Of a stretch of 64,000 nt of DNA, positions 41,724 to 51,699 are shown piece by piece (the first letter of the stretch is position 1; the number at the start of each line of letters is the position of its first letter). Location: positions 6,183,001 through 6,247,000 of the forward strand of contig NZ_CP107964.1 in NCBI RefSeq assembly GCF_041434935.1. Reading direction: 5' to 3'. Under the pieces are notes generated by a model. That model was not told the DNA's origin. It saw only the letters and a program-made list of their open reading frames with translations, and did not search any database. The position numbers and the translations under genes were made by a program. The stretch is from Kitasatospora sp. NBC_00374. GTDB lineage: Bacteria; Actinomycetota; Actinomycetes; Streptomycetales; Streptomycetaceae.

Positions 41724-41768
41724 CGGCCTTCGGGGCGGGCATGCCTTCCCTGCCCGCCCCGAAGGCCG
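41724..41768 (+). terminator. Terminator after argS
   Basis: A perfect 18-bp stem (41724-41741 with 41751-41768, arm beginning CGGCCTTCGGGG) with a 9-nt loop, eight bases after the stop. Confidence 0.9.
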
Positions 41769-42092
41769 CTCGCGAATGTGCCACCGCTGTTCAGCGGTGC
41801 CGTTCTCCGAGGTCGAGGCCGTCGGTACCTGCGGTAGCCGGGCCCAGCCCGGATAGCCGACGGTTTGGGATGCGCACGGCGTGCGCGTCCCAATGGGCTC
41901 CTGATGGTGGGGATTGCCGAAGTCACCATGACCCGGCCGATCGGTCTCTACGGCGTGCCGCGATTCACGATCGAGGGGCGGTCCCATGAAGACCTTCCCT
42001 GATAGGGCATCAGCCCACTGCACTCGCCGCGCAGCCCTCTGAACAGGCGAAACGTCGAAGTCTTGCTGGAATACTACCGAACTTGACCGAGG
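41769..42092. other. Interval without a gene next to the transposase remnant
   Basis: About 320 bp with no convincing reading frame. It borders the 3' end of the ISAs1-type remnant; the transposase sequence stops matching at about 42090, so the IS end has been lost here. Confidence 0.4.
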
Positions 42093-42870
42093 TCAGGTCG
42101 GTGATCGCGTAGATGGTCTGGCGGCTGACGGTGCCGGTCTTGAGGTTGGTGCGGTAGCGCAGGATGCGTGCGGCCTGGACGGCGTGGGGGAGTTCAGGCC
42201 GGGGTCGGTGATGGTGAGGGCTCTGGTCACGCGGGTCTCCTTGCGGCCGTGGCCGGTCTCGCGGTCGTAGCGGCGCTTGGTGACCTCCTTCCACGGCAAC
42301 GACCTTAGCCGGCGGTGCAGTTCGGGCTGATTGGCCTTGACCACCAGCACGAAGTGGGCCTTCTTCTCCTCCACCAGGAAGCGCACATGGGCGCGCTGGG
42401 TGTGCAAGGCATCGGCCGTGACCGTGACCTCGGTCAGGTCGTAAGGCGCCAGCAACGCGGCGGAGCAGGTGATCTCGTTGGTCTTGTCGGGAACCCTCAG
42501 CTGGGTGACGGTCCGGCCGTCGCCGGTCGTCGCGGCCAGCAGGGGGCGGCGGGGTGAGGTGTCGTGTCGCGAGCCACGGGCGGCCTTGCCGTCCACGGCG
42601 ATCGAGTCCGAGCCGACCGGATCGGCGCCCGCCAGATCGGCCAGGCCGCCCGGGCAGACCAGACCGATGACCCGCCGGATCGTGGCGGCGCTCGGTGCGA
42701 CGCGCACACCCAGCGCGCCGACGACCCGGGCTCCCCGGCGGGCCAGAGCGTGCTGTGGAGCGTTCGCGGCCCATTGGCCGATGGCCGCGTATGAGCGCGC
42801 CGGCGATCACCCCCGAGGCGGCAACCAGCAGCACCGCCACGAACGGGTGACGCACCCCTGAGAGGGGGGT
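42093..42870 (-). pseudogene. ISAs1-family transposase remnant
   Basis: Read leftward from about 42870, the frame begins with GVRHPFVAVLLVAASGVIAG, shifts at about 42801 to SYAAIGQWAANAPQHALARR, GVRVAPSAATIRRV and the DDE-family core (DSIAVDGKAARGSRHD, TNEITCSAALL, VTADALHTQRAHVRFLVEEK, LVVKANQPELHRRL), shifts again near 42180 to ILRYRTNLKTGTVSRQTIYA, and then loses similarity. So there are at least two frameshifts and a missing C-terminal third. It cannot encode an active transposase. Confidence 0.8.
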
Positions 42871-42954
42871 GTCATTCCCGCCAGGGGCCCTTGCGGTAGT
42901 CCGGGACGACGGGAGGGCAGATTCTCGCCTGCCCTCCCCTCGTTCACCGATTGC

Positions 42955-45900
42955 TCAGCGCGTCCAGGCCTCGGCGGAGGCCTCGGCCTGGCGAAGCACG
43001 CGGTCCACGGCATCGGCCGCCTGGTCCGGCGGATAGCCGTAGCGACGCAGCAGCCGCTTGACCTTGCTGCGCATCCGTGCCCGAACCTGCTCGCTGTACT
43101 GCCAGTCCACTGTGGCGTCCGCGCGCACCTGAGAAACTAGATCGCGCACGATCGCAGAAAGCTTGTCTCTTCCGAGGGCCAGGGCGGATGCGTTTTGGGT
43201 GACGGCGTCGTAGAAAGCCAGCTCGTCCTCGGACAATCCAAGGTCTGTGGCGCGGGTGCGGTCAGCGGAAACCTCCTTTGCGAAGGCGACCAGCTCGGCA
43301 ATGACTGTAGCGGTGTCCAGGCTGCCATTGATGTACTTGTTGATCGTCTGACGGAGCTTCTCGCTGAAGTTCTCCTGCTTGACGATGTTGTTTGGGTGCA
43401 CGGCCCGTACCTCGCGCTCGATCGCCTGGCGCAGTGCCTCGATGGCCAGATTGGGGCGCTGGCTCTCCCTTATCCGGCGGATGAAGTCCTCATCGAGGTG
43501 AGTGAGGTCTGGCCGCTCCAGGCCTGCGGCCTGGTAGATGTCTACGACGTCATCGGCAGCAACGGCTAGGGCTGTGAGCTGGCGGATCGCCAGCTGGATG
43601 TCGGCTGTGGAGTCCAGCCCCTGTGCCTCGCGTTCCTGAGCCTTGATTTTTAGCCAGGACTGCCGGACTGCCTCGAAGAACACCAGGTCGGTCTGGATCG
43701 TCCGCAAGTCCAGGGCGGTAGGGCACAGGGTGTGTGAGTTCGCCAGGTCTCGGGCGTGCTTCAGAAAGCGCTCAGAGACGGTTGGCTTGCCCTCCTCTAG
43801 CTCGGGCTCGGGGGTCTTGAGGTATTCGACGGTGTTCAGGACCGCATTGACAAACGACTTGGCGGATGCGGAGCGAAGCTGCTTCTTCCAGTCGATGCCG
43901 ATGATCCGGCCTTCGATGGTGATGCCGCCGGCCAGGATATGGGAGAGTTTGCTGTGCTGATTCTGGACGAGGCTAACTGCGTCGATGGCGCGCTCGATGA
44001 CTGGCGGGGTGGGCTGGCCGTCGTGGGTGTACTCGGCGAGGGCCTTGGTGAGGTTGTCGATGATGCCCAGGAAGTCCACGACGAGACCGGCCGGCTTCTC
44101 ACCGAAACGGCGGTTGACCCGTGCGATAGCTTGCATAAGTGCCGCACCCCGCATGGGCTTGTCGAGGTACAGGGTATGCAGGGGCGGGGAGTCGAAGCCA
44201 GTCAGCCACAGTGATTGGACGATGACCAGCTCCAACCTGTCATCCTCGTCGGCTGCTCGCTTCTGGATCTCCTTGATGGCACCCTGTGAGCGGACGTGGG
44301 CCTGGATCGGCTGTTCATCTGTGGCATTGCCGGTGTAGACGCATTTGATGATGCCGTCCCTGTCGTCGTCTGAATGCCAGTCGGGGCGGAGTGCGACGAT
44401 CTCGTTGTAGAGTTCGGCACAGACCCGGCGACTTACTCCGACGATCATTCCCTTGCCAGGAGTCAGCCGGGTGTCCTTGCCATTTTGGGCTGGAAGCAGG
44501 CGGTTCATGGCCTGGGCCATGACGGCGCGGCGAGTCTCCCAGTGCTCGACGATGTCGGCAGCCAGCTTCTTGATCCGATCGGGGGCACCGACAACGTCCT
44601 CGTACGCAGCCATGGCCCGGCGCGCCCGCTTGCGATCCTCCTCATCCAGGTCTGCGGTGAGATCCTCGGCACGGCCGTCGAGCAGATCGATGTCCACGTC
44701 CTCGGGCAACACGACCGGGATGTGGCGGGCCTCGTAGTAAACCTTGACGGTGGCGCCGTCGCGTACGGCGCGGTTGAGGTCATAGATATCGATGTAGTCG
44801 CCGAATACGGCGAGGGTGTCGCCGGTTGCGTTGGAGATCGGGGTACCAGTGAACGCGATGAGCGAGGCATGCGGGAGGGCGTCGCGGAGATTCTTGGCGA
44901 AGCCGCCGATCTGAAGCAGGTTGTAGTGGCTGCGGTGCGCCTCGTCCACGATGACGATGATGTTCTGACGGGCGGACAGAACCTGGTGGCTCAAGCCAGC
45001 TTCTTGCTCTTCCTTGCTGAGCCTGAACTTCTGCAGGGTGGAGAAGATGATCCCACCCGAGGGCACCGCGAGGTGGGTGTGCAGCTGGGCGGTGGTGTTC
45101 GCTTTGACGGGCTGCTCAGGCAGCAGCTCGGAGCGGGCGAAGGTGCCATAGAGCTGGTTATCGAGGTCGATGCGGTCGGTGAGCACCAACACGGTGGGGT
45201 TGCGCAGTGCGGGATGCTTCATCACCTTGGCGGTATAGAAGTTCATCTCCTCGCTCTTGCCGGAGCCCTGGGTGTGCCAGACCACGCCGATCTGGCCGTC
45301 GCCAGCCACAGCAGTGACTGTGCGGTCCACAGCCTTGTTGACGGCGATGTACTGGTGGGCCTTGGAGAGGCGGACAGTGTCCACCGCGCCGCCCTTGTCC
45401 TTGGAAAAGGCCAGGAAGTTCGAGAGCAAGTCGAGGAAGCGTGCCGGCTCGAAGACCCCAGCGAGGAGGATTTCAAGAGCGGTCGGACGGCCGTCGGCGT
45501 CGTTGTGGGTTGGATGGATGGTGGTGAGTGGAATGGGCACGTTCTTGTCGTCCACGTCCCACGGGGCCATGTGCTCCCAGGACGTGTGGAGGGTGCCAAC
45601 GCGAGCGGTTATTCCGTCGGAGGCGACGGCGAAGGCCACAGGGGCAAGCGCGGTAGCGCCATACTCGCCGCGGTAGGTGCTTAGCTGCCTGTGGCCGTCG
45701 CGGGCACCTGCAGAGGAGAACGCGGACTTCAACTCGATGACCGCGAGCGGGAGTCCGTTGACGTAGCCGACGATATCCAGGCGACGGGTCTTGGTGTTAT
45801 CCGGGGATTTGAGGGTGACCTGGCTGGCGGCGAGGAAGTCGTTGGCATACGGGTCGGTGAAGTCCAACGCCCAGGCCGTGTGGGTGGTGGTCTCACCGGT

Positions 45901-46284
45901 GGCGCGGTCGGTGACAGGAATCTTGACACCAGAGGTTAGGAGATTGTGGATGCGGTGGAACTCGTGGAAGGGATTGTTCGACTCGCGGACGGAGAACGCT
46001 GCGACGGCCTCGGCGACGGCGTCCGGGGGCAAGTGTGGGTTGATCGCAGTGATCGCAGCGGTCAGGCGGGCGGGGAGGACCAGGTCATTCCACGCAGTAC
46101 GGCGCGGCGCGTCAGGGTCGGCCATACCGGTCGGGTCGCTCTTACGCGGGGCGATGTCCGCGCCAGCGACGGGGCGCCAGCCGCACGGCTCCGCGAGCCA
46201 ATCGAGAGCCTGCCGCTCCCACCACGCCTCGTTGGGAGCCTGGTAGGCGGCGCTGCCGCGAGGGGCGGGCTTGTGCGCAGGCAT
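42955..46284 (-). CDS. hsdR: Type I restriction enzyme R subunit (HsdR)
   Basis: 1109 residues starting MPAHKPAPRGSAAYQAPNEA. The nuclease site D170...E184-L-K186 (RRLDIVGYVNGLPLAVIELK) is intact. The translocase has Walker A TQGSGKS (338-344), DEAH (447-450), and later motifs including RRFGEKPAGLVVDFLG. The C-terminal helical domain binds the methylase core. It cuts unmodified DNA after ATP-driven translocation. It follows hsdS after 103 bp on the same strand, as last gene of the hsd operon. Confidence 0.95.
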   Translation of the reverse strand: MPAHKPAPRGSAAYQAPNEAWWERQALDWLAEPCGWRPVAGADIAPRKSDPTGMADPDAPRRTAWNDLVLPARLTAAITAINPHLPPDAVAEAVAAFSVRESNNPFHEFHRIHNLLTSGVKIPVTDRATGETTTHTAWALDFTDPYANDFLAASQVTLKSPDNTKTRRLDIVGYVNGLPLAVIELKSAFSSAGARDGHRQLSTYRGEYGATALAPVAFAVASDGITARVGTLHTSWEHMAPWDVDDKNVPIPLTTIHPTHNDADGRPTALEILLAGVFEPARFLDLLSNFLAFSKDKGGAVDTVRLSKAHQYIAVNKAVDRTVTAVAGDGQIGVVWHTQGSGKSEEMNFYTAKVMKHPALRNPTVLVLTDRIDLDNQLYGTFARSELLPEQPVKANTTAQLHTHLAVPSGGIIFSTLQKFRLSKEEQEAGLSHQVLSARQNIIVIVDEAHRSHYNLLQIGGFAKNLRDALPHASLIAFTGTPISNATGDTLAVFGDYIDIYDLNRAVRDGATVKVYYEARHIPVVLPEDVDIDLLDGRAEDLTADLDEEDRKRARRAMAAYEDVVGAPDRIKKLAADIVEHWETRRAVMAQAMNRLLPAQNGKDTRLTPGKGMIVGVSRRVCAELYNEIVALRPDWHSDDDRDGIIKCVYTGNATDEQPIQAHVRSQGAIKEIQKRAADEDDRLELVIVQSLWLTGFDSPPLHTLYLDKPMRGAALMQAIARVNRRFGEKPAGLVVDFLGIIDNLTKALAEYTHDGQPTPPVIERAIDAVSLVQNQHSKLSHILAGGITIEGRIIGIDWKKQLRSASAKSFVNAVLNTVEYLKTPEPELEEGKPTVSERFLKHARDLANSHTLCPTALDLRTIQTDLVFFEAVRQSWLKIKAQEREAQGLDSTADIQLAIRQLTALAVAADDVVDIYQAAGLERPDLTHLDEDFIRRIRESQRPNLAIEALRQAIEREVRAVHPNNIVKQENFSEKLRQTINKYINGSLDTATVIAELVAFAKEVSADRTRATDLGLSEDELAFYDAVTQNASALALGRDKLSAIVRDLVSQVRADATVDWQYSEQVRARMRSKVKRLLRRYGYPPDQAADAVDRVLRQAEASAEAWTR

Positions 46285-46387
46285 GGTGGAGCCTCCTTTG
46301 GGATGGTGGTGCGGGATGGGTCTCGCTTACTGCGGTGTGGAGGGCGGGGTGCCACCCTCCACGGGCGATCTCTGGGCTGGCGCTGCG

Positions 46388-47599
46388 TCAGGTAGCTTCC
46401 TCGACCCGCCGCTCCGCGTCCCTGATCTTCAACTCGCCGGAGATCAGTTTGGGGAGAAGGACGTCACGAAGGTTTGCGAGTGCGCGGTTCTCACGCTGTT
46501 TGGACGCGCCGATCTCGACCAGTGGCCGGATCCTGGCGGTTGCCTCCGCGGCGGCATCTGCATCCGGAAGAAGGATCTCAACCTTGGTGATTAGCTCTGT
46601 AGCGAGACGACCTGCTCCATGGCCTGCGTGGTCGACTAGGCTGAGGATCTCAGTGCTCTTAGATTTGATCGCAACAAACAGGACTGCGGGGTCGATCCCA
46701 GCGTGTGCAATAAGTGCCTTGCAGTCCTGGCCAAATGCGACGTCTCGTTGAGTCAGGCCGATACGAAACTCAGTATCTAGACTGGATCCACGAACAATAA
46801 AGATCACGGTATCGGCAGGGATTATGCGAGTGCCACTTTGCGCTCCGATATCAGTGAGTTTTCGTTCGGAATCATCAACCCAGGGAGACTTCAAACTGAC
46901 TGCGGAAATCCACGGAATATCTCCCCCCCAGAATTCCTGGACACTTGTCTTGGGTGTTCCCCCTGATAGCCACCTGGCAGTTTCTCCGATCGAGACCTGG
47001 GACCATCCGCCTCCGGCGGACGAACTCGCGCCGTAGGCCAACTCGGCCAGGTTAAGAGAGGTAGCCGCGATCTGCTCGTTAACCGTTATCTTCTCGTCTA
47101 GCGCCCCGAGAAGCTTCCCAACTTGGGCTTGTTCCTCCATATCTGGAAGCGGGGGGATTGGGAGTGAACGGATGTCCTTGACATTGAGGTGTGGGACTGT
47201 GGATCCCGCTGCCCTTGAATGCATGGTCTCCTGCATCTGAGGAGAAAGCATCAAGTAGTGGAGGTAGCTGGCATTGGCGACGTGGAGGTTAGGGCGGAGC
47301 AATACAGTGCGCTGCCCAAGGCAGATTCGCTCACCTTCCCTGATGCGCCCAACCTGCCCGACCGGAGCTTCCCGGGCAAGGATCAGGTCATCCTGACGAG
47401 GAGTCTCGCGTGCTGTCCACTCGATATAAGTGTTCTCGTCAATCGGCTTGGCGGAATCGAGCAGGATACGACCGTTGCGAATGTGTGGAGTTCCAACAGC
47501 GAAGCCGTACTCTGTCCCAGGAGCTGCCGGTGGAGCAGTCTTGTGCTCGCAGTCAACGATCAGGGTACATGCCGCACCCAAGGTGGTGATTGCATTCAT
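46388..47599 (-). CDS. hsdS: Type I restriction specificity subunit (HsdS)
   Basis: 403 residues starting MNAITTLGAACTLIVDCEHK, ATGA overlap with hsdM. Two target-recognition domains (about 1-150 and 200-355) are each followed by a conserved helix (PPLPDMEEQAQVGKLLGALDEKI; then ASKQRENRALANLRDVLLPKLISGEL). It fixes the recognition sequence of both methylation and cutting. The G+C of this gene is visibly lower than in its neighbours, as usual for exchanged specificity genes. Confidence 0.93.
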   Translation of the reverse strand: MNAITTLGAACTLIVDCEHKTAPPAAPGTEYGFAVGTPHIRNGRILLDSAKPIDENTYIEWTARETPRQDDLILAREAPVGQVGRIREGERICLGQRTVLLRPNLHVANASYLHYLMLSPQMQETMHSRAAGSTVPHLNVKDIRSLPIPPLPDMEEQAQVGKLLGALDEKITVNEQIAATSLNLAELAYGASSSAGGGWSQVSIGETARWLSGGTPKTSVQEFWGGDIPWISAVSLKSPWVDDSERKLTDIGAQSGTRIIPADTVIFIVRGSSLDTEFRIGLTQRDVAFGQDCKALIAHAGIDPAVLFVAIKSKSTEILSLVDHAGHGAGRLATELITKVEILLPDADAAAEATARIRPLVEIGASKQRENRALANLRDVLLPKLISGELKIRDAERRVEEAT

Positions 47600-49251
47600 C
47601 CGATCCTCCCCAGCTGCTCCCGCACGACCGTCTCCAGCCGCGCTGACTCGGCGAACTGTTCAAACAGCTCCTTTGTCAGCCGCGTGATTCTCTCGTTCGC
47701 CGGCTCCGCGTCCGGGTCGTACTCAACTTCCACCGCTCCGACATATCGCCCCGGCGTCAGGATGAACTCGTGCTCACGGATCTCGTCTAGCTTCGCGCTC
47801 TTGCAGAATCCGGCTACGTCCTCGTACGCAGGCAACTCCTTCTCCCGTGCTGATGCCGTCCCTCGCCATGCATGCACAGTGTCTGCGATGCGTGCGATGT
47901 CCTTGTCCGTCAGCTCTTTCTGTGTCCGGCCGACCATTGACCCGAGCCCTCGCGCGTCGATGAAGAGCACCTCCCCTCGGCGGTCCGTCAGCCGCTGGGC
48001 GCCCTTCGGGGATTTGTCCCGCATCAGGAACCACAGGCACGCCGGGATTTGAGCATTCGAGAAGAGCTGTCCAGGCAGTGCCACCATGCAAGCGACGAGG
48101 TCATCCTCGACCATCGCCTGTCGCATGTCTCCCTCCCCGGATTGCCTGCTAGCCATCGACCCGTTGGCGAGCACAATGCCAGCGCGGCCATTGTTGGCTG
48201 ATAGCCGACTGGCCATGTGCTGCAGCCACGCATAGTTGGCATTTCCGGTCGGGGGCTCGCCGTACTTCCAACGGGGGTCCATAGCCAGCCGGTCGCCGCC
48301 CCAGTCCGAGATGTTGAATGGCGGATTGGCCATCACCACATCGGCCCGCAGGTCCTTGTGCTGGTCGTCGTGGAAGGTGTCGCCCCATTTGGTGCCGAGA
48401 TCCGCACGGATTCCGTGGATTGCGAGGTTCATGGTCGCCAGCCGCCAGGTGTTCTGGTTGAGCTCCTGCCCGTACACAGCGATGTCGACGGCTTCGCCGC
48501 CGTGGCTCTCGATGAACTTCTCGGCCTGTACGAACATGCCGCCAGAGCCGCATGCGGGGTCATATACCCTCTCGCCGCGTTGCGGCTCCAACACCTCTAC
48601 GATCAACTTCACAATGCAGGCAGGAGTGTAGTATTCCCCGGCGCGCTTGCCCTCAGCCAGGGCGAACTTACCAAGGCAGTACTCGTATACCTCGCCCAGC
48701 ACATCTCGGGCGCTGCGCCTAGTCCCATCCAGGGCCAGCTGCTCGCCGAATCCGATACGGTTGATCAGGTCGACGAGCTCGCCAAGTCGGCGCTCATCCA
48801 CACCCCGGTTGTTGAACAGCCCCTGCGGGAGCGCGCCCTTGAGTACGCTGTTCTGGTCGCCGACGGCCTTCATTGCGGCGTCCAGTAGCTGGCCAACACT
48901 TTCTTGCCCGGCAGCCGCCTTGGCTTTGGCAGCGATGTCATTCCAGCGCGCGGCCTGCGGCACCCAGAAGACCCCGGCGCCGATGTACTCCTCGCGATCC
49001 TCCAGGGCCTCGAGAATTTCGCGCTCGTTGGCATCCTCTTCGCGCAGCTCGGCCTCGATGGCCTCACGCCGCTCGTCGAAGGCGTCCGATACGTACTTGA
49101 GAAAAATGAGCCCGAGCACGAAGTGCTTGTACTCCGCCGCGTCCATGCTGCCACGCAGCTTGTCAGCGGCCCTCCATAGAGTGTCCTTGAGGTCTTTGGT
49201 GGTGCTGGCGGCGGCCTTTCGGCTTCGCGCGGCGCTTGCTCGTGCTGCCAC
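47596..49251 (-). CDS. hsdM: Type I restriction methylase subunit (HsdM)
   Basis: 551 residues starting MAARASAARSRKAAASTTKD. HsdM N-terminal helical domain (about 20-170), then the N6-adenine methylase with motif I VYDPACGSGGMF (229-240) and catalytic NPPF (309-312). It methylates the site chosen by HsdS and is part of the restriction complex. It starts 76 bp after the extra N6-methylase gene and overlaps hsdS, so the four genes may be one transcription unit. Confidence 0.95.
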   Translation of the reverse strand: MAARASAARSRKAAASTTKDLKDTLWRAADKLRGSMDAAEYKHFVLGLIFLKYVSDAFDERREAIEAELREEDANEREILEALEDREEYIGAGVFWVPQAARWNDIAAKAKAAAGQESVGQLLDAAMKAVGDQNSVLKGALPQGLFNNRGVDERRLGELVDLINRIGFGEQLALDGTRRSARDVLGEVYEYCLGKFALAEGKRAGEYYTPACIVKLIVEVLEPQRGERVYDPACGSGGMFVQAEKFIESHGGEAVDIAVYGQELNQNTWRLATMNLAIHGIRADLGTKWGDTFHDDQHKDLRADVVMANPPFNISDWGGDRLAMDPRWKYGEPPTGNANYAWLQHMASRLSANNGRAGIVLANGSMASRQSGEGDMRQAMVEDDLVACMVALPGQLFSNAQIPACLWFLMRDKSPKGAQRLTDRRGEVLFIDARGLGSMVGRTQKELTDKDIARIADTVHAWRGTASAREKELPAYEDVAGFCKSAKLDEIREHEFILTPGRYVGAVEVEYDPDAEPANERITRLTKELFEQFAESARLETVVREQLGRIG

Positions 49252-49327
49252 GGTGGGGAGCTCCCTATCTGTTGGTTCCCAATTACTCTTCGGCTCTTTG
49301 TTTCTGACGACTACACAGACCCGGCCG

Positions 49328-51373
49328 CTAAGTCGGTGAGGCCGTCCGCCCTGGTGGTCGGGGTCCTCGCAGCCGTACTGTCAGCGCCCCGTCCGCGACC
49401 CCGGCGGCCAGCTCCCCGCTCAGCCGCTCAAGCGCAGCCAGCTGGCGGCGCAACAGTTCGGTGTGCCCGGCGAGGTCCTTCATAGCCTCGTCCAACTGTG
49501 CTCCCTCGCCGGTTGCCAGCGTCGGGATCTCCAATGCTCGCAGATCTACTCGGCGCACCAGCGAGCCACTGCTGCGCCGGGAGTTTCGAAGAGCCCGCAG
49601 GGCGGTCGCCAACTGGTGGGGACGTAGAGGAAGCTGAGTTTCCCGGTTGGGTCGCGAGTTTGGACCGCTCATCTCGCCATACCCCGAAATGCGTAGACCC
49701 TGAACGGGGAAGATGAGTACGCTGCCGCCGAGTTCGTCGACGACTGCGCGAAGCGGGTCCTCGGCCAGGATGACCACATCTCCTGGCTCGGTGATGACCG
49801 CCGCGTCGTAGTTGGCAAGCGCGATGGGGTCGATTCGGCGTTCGCCGGGTGGGCGGATGCCGGTCAACTCTTCGCGACCGTAGATCCGCTGGCCGTGAGT
49901 GCCGAGGTCAGCGACGGCGATTCGGTGCCCGGGCAGCTGCTGCAGCCGCCCGCTGCTAAGCAGGGAGCCGAGTCGCTGGTATCCGACCGGGGTAGGGCGC
50001 CTGGTGACGACTAGACGGTCCAGCCATTGCCGTGCTGGGCTTTGGGTGTTCAGGAAGGAGGCTGTGGCCTCCTGTAGGGCTACGGCATAGCCGTCGATGT
50101 GGTCTTCGGTCGCAGCGCTGGAGGTCAACCGCAGTGAGGGAAGAAGTGGGCCGCCATCCAGCAGCTGGCTGAGTGGGATGTCCTCGCAGCGGCCTCGTTC
50201 GGGCTGAGTTCGGGCGGCACGGACGCGCCGTACTGTCTGCAGCACCCACTCCTCCACCCAAGTGCGGTCGTCCATCGGCTGCCGGTGGGAGTCGAATGGT
50301 TTCATACCGTGTCCTGCGTCGCACAGAGTGACGGCGCTGCCGGCCTCCCCCTCGCGCGCGAGGACGAGTAGGACCAGCTCTGCTCCGGCCCTGAATGGAT
50401 GGATGCGGCGGGGGAATTGGACGACGGCCCGCACGTGCCGGCCGCGCAGTAGCCGCTCTCGGGCCACAACGACTGGGGGAATGGCACCTCCAACAGTGGT
50501 CCTGCTAAGCGTCCACTCCGGCACAACCACCAGGGCGAGGCCGTCCTCCGCCAGGAGGGTGGTCGCGCGCTCGGCCCAGCGCAGCGGGTGCTCGGCGCTA
50601 AAGGCGTCCTCGCCCGGCTGGTAAGGCGGATCCGCAAGCACGAGGTCCGCGTCCCCCCAGTCGGGATCGCCAGCCAGCCCGTCATCGGCCAAGGCAGCTA
50701 GCTCGACTCCGTGGCAGCGCAGCCGAAGTCTCAGGGCTTCCCTTAGCGCGGGGTTAGGCTCTGAGACGATCACTCGCTGCGGAGCGCCGCCTGCGAGGAA
50801 CGGGACCAGGAAGGCACCTGTACCTGCTGCGAGATCGACGACCCGCCTGTCGCGCGCGGGGTGAGGCCACTCGGTGAACTCGTCAGCCAGGCTCAGAGAA
50901 AGGGCTGCGATAGCCGCAGGCGTCTGGACGGCATTCCAGGGGCCGTCGTGCCGGGTACCCGAGGCCAGCAGCAGTTCCGCGCAAGCACCCGGGCCGAGCG
51001 CGGTGAGCAGTTCCCCTAGCGGTTCGGGACGCAACGTACCGGACGGCTCGGCGACTGCGGCCAGCGCTGAGAGCAACTTCGTCCGCTCATCAGCGCCCTG
51101 GCCTCCGGCCGTCAGCACCGCATGGATCCTCAGCCCCTCACGGAAGACATCGCCGTATGTGGCGTGGCCGCTGGTGGTGGTCGCAATGGCTGGCACTGCC
51201 CGGCTGTCCAACCAGGCGGTCACCTGCTCAATGTCGAAGCGTGGGGCGGAGGCCGTACCACCTGTAGGGGAGGGAAAGTCAGCGTGCCGCCGCCGCCAGT
51301 TGCTGACACTTGGGCGGCGGACCTGGGCGTACTCGGCGATCTGCGCCAGGGTGACAGTGCGCTCGGAGCGCAT
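49328..51373 (-). CDS. N6-adenine DNA methylase with N-terminal HTH
   Basis: 681 residues starting MRSERTVTLAQIAEYAQVRR. Residues 5-58 are a helix-turn-helix/AlpA-like DNA-binding segment (IAEYAQVRRPSVSNWRRRH..PRFDIEQVTAWL). Residues 150-350 are an N6-methylase of HsdM type with motif I VVDLAAGTGAFLV (178-190) and DPPY (248-251). The rest has HsdS-like features, ending in a long helix (LDEAMKDLAGHTELLRRQLAALERLSGEL). It could be a self-contained methylase plus recognition protein. No dedicated nuclease is attached; it lies directly before hsdM. Confidence 0.8.
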   Translation of the reverse strand: MRSERTVTLAQIAEYAQVRRPSVSNWRRRHADFPSPTGGTASAPRFDIEQVTAWLDSRAVPAIATTTSGHATYGDVFREGLRIHAVLTAGGQGADERTKLLSALAAVAEPSGTLRPEPLGELLTALGPGACAELLLASGTRHDGPWNAVQTPAAIAALSLSLADEFTEWPHPARDRRVVDLAAGTGAFLVPFLAGGAPQRVIVSEPNPALREALRLRLRCHGVELAALADDGLAGDPDWGDADLVLADPPYQPGEDAFSAEHPLRWAERATTLLAEDGLALVVVPEWTLSRTTVGGAIPPVVVARERLLRGRHVRAVVQFPRRIHPFRAGAELVLLVLAREGEAGSAVTLCDAGHGMKPFDSHRQPMDDRTWVEEWVLQTVRRVRAARTQPERGRCEDIPLSQLLDGGPLLPSLRLTSSAATEDHIDGYAVALQEATASFLNTQSPARQWLDRLVVTRRPTPVGYQRLGSLLSSGRLQQLPGHRIAVADLGTHGQRIYGREELTGIRPPGERRIDPIALANYDAAVITEPGDVVILAEDPLRAVVDELGGSVLIFPVQGLRISGYGEMSGPNSRPNRETQLPLRPHQLATALRALRNSRRSSGSLVRRVDLRALEIPTLATGEGAQLDEAMKDLAGHTELLRRQLAALERLSGELAAGVADGALTVRLRGPRPPGRTASPT

Positions 51374-51699
51374 GCTGACCTCCTATCTAGTGGCTCTCGC
51401 AAGGCAGAGCAGGCTAACCAGAGGCAGGGTTGATGCTCGCTCCCACAGCTTGAACCTTAGACCTTGCGGTCTGGTTGGAGCAATGCATCACTTTGATAAG
51501 TGGGGTTATCGAATCTGTCTCATCTTGACAGGGTGCTTTCTCATGGTTGACACTACTTGCCGACTCGACCCTTCCGGTCGGATCTCCCCAGGTGAGGGCC
51601 AGGGTGCGAGCTGCTTGCTGGCAGGGCCGCTGCCAGGGCCTTGGCAGGGTCGCGGGATTCCGGGCAGTGGCCAACTGGGCCAGAGGGGGGGCGAGCGGC
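51374..51699. other. Interval between the methylase and IS1380 remnant
   Basis: About 330 bp without a convincing gene. It contains A/T-rich patches (51480-51550) that may hold the promoter of the methylase/hsd operon and possibly the lost end of the IS1380 copy. Confidence 0.4.
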
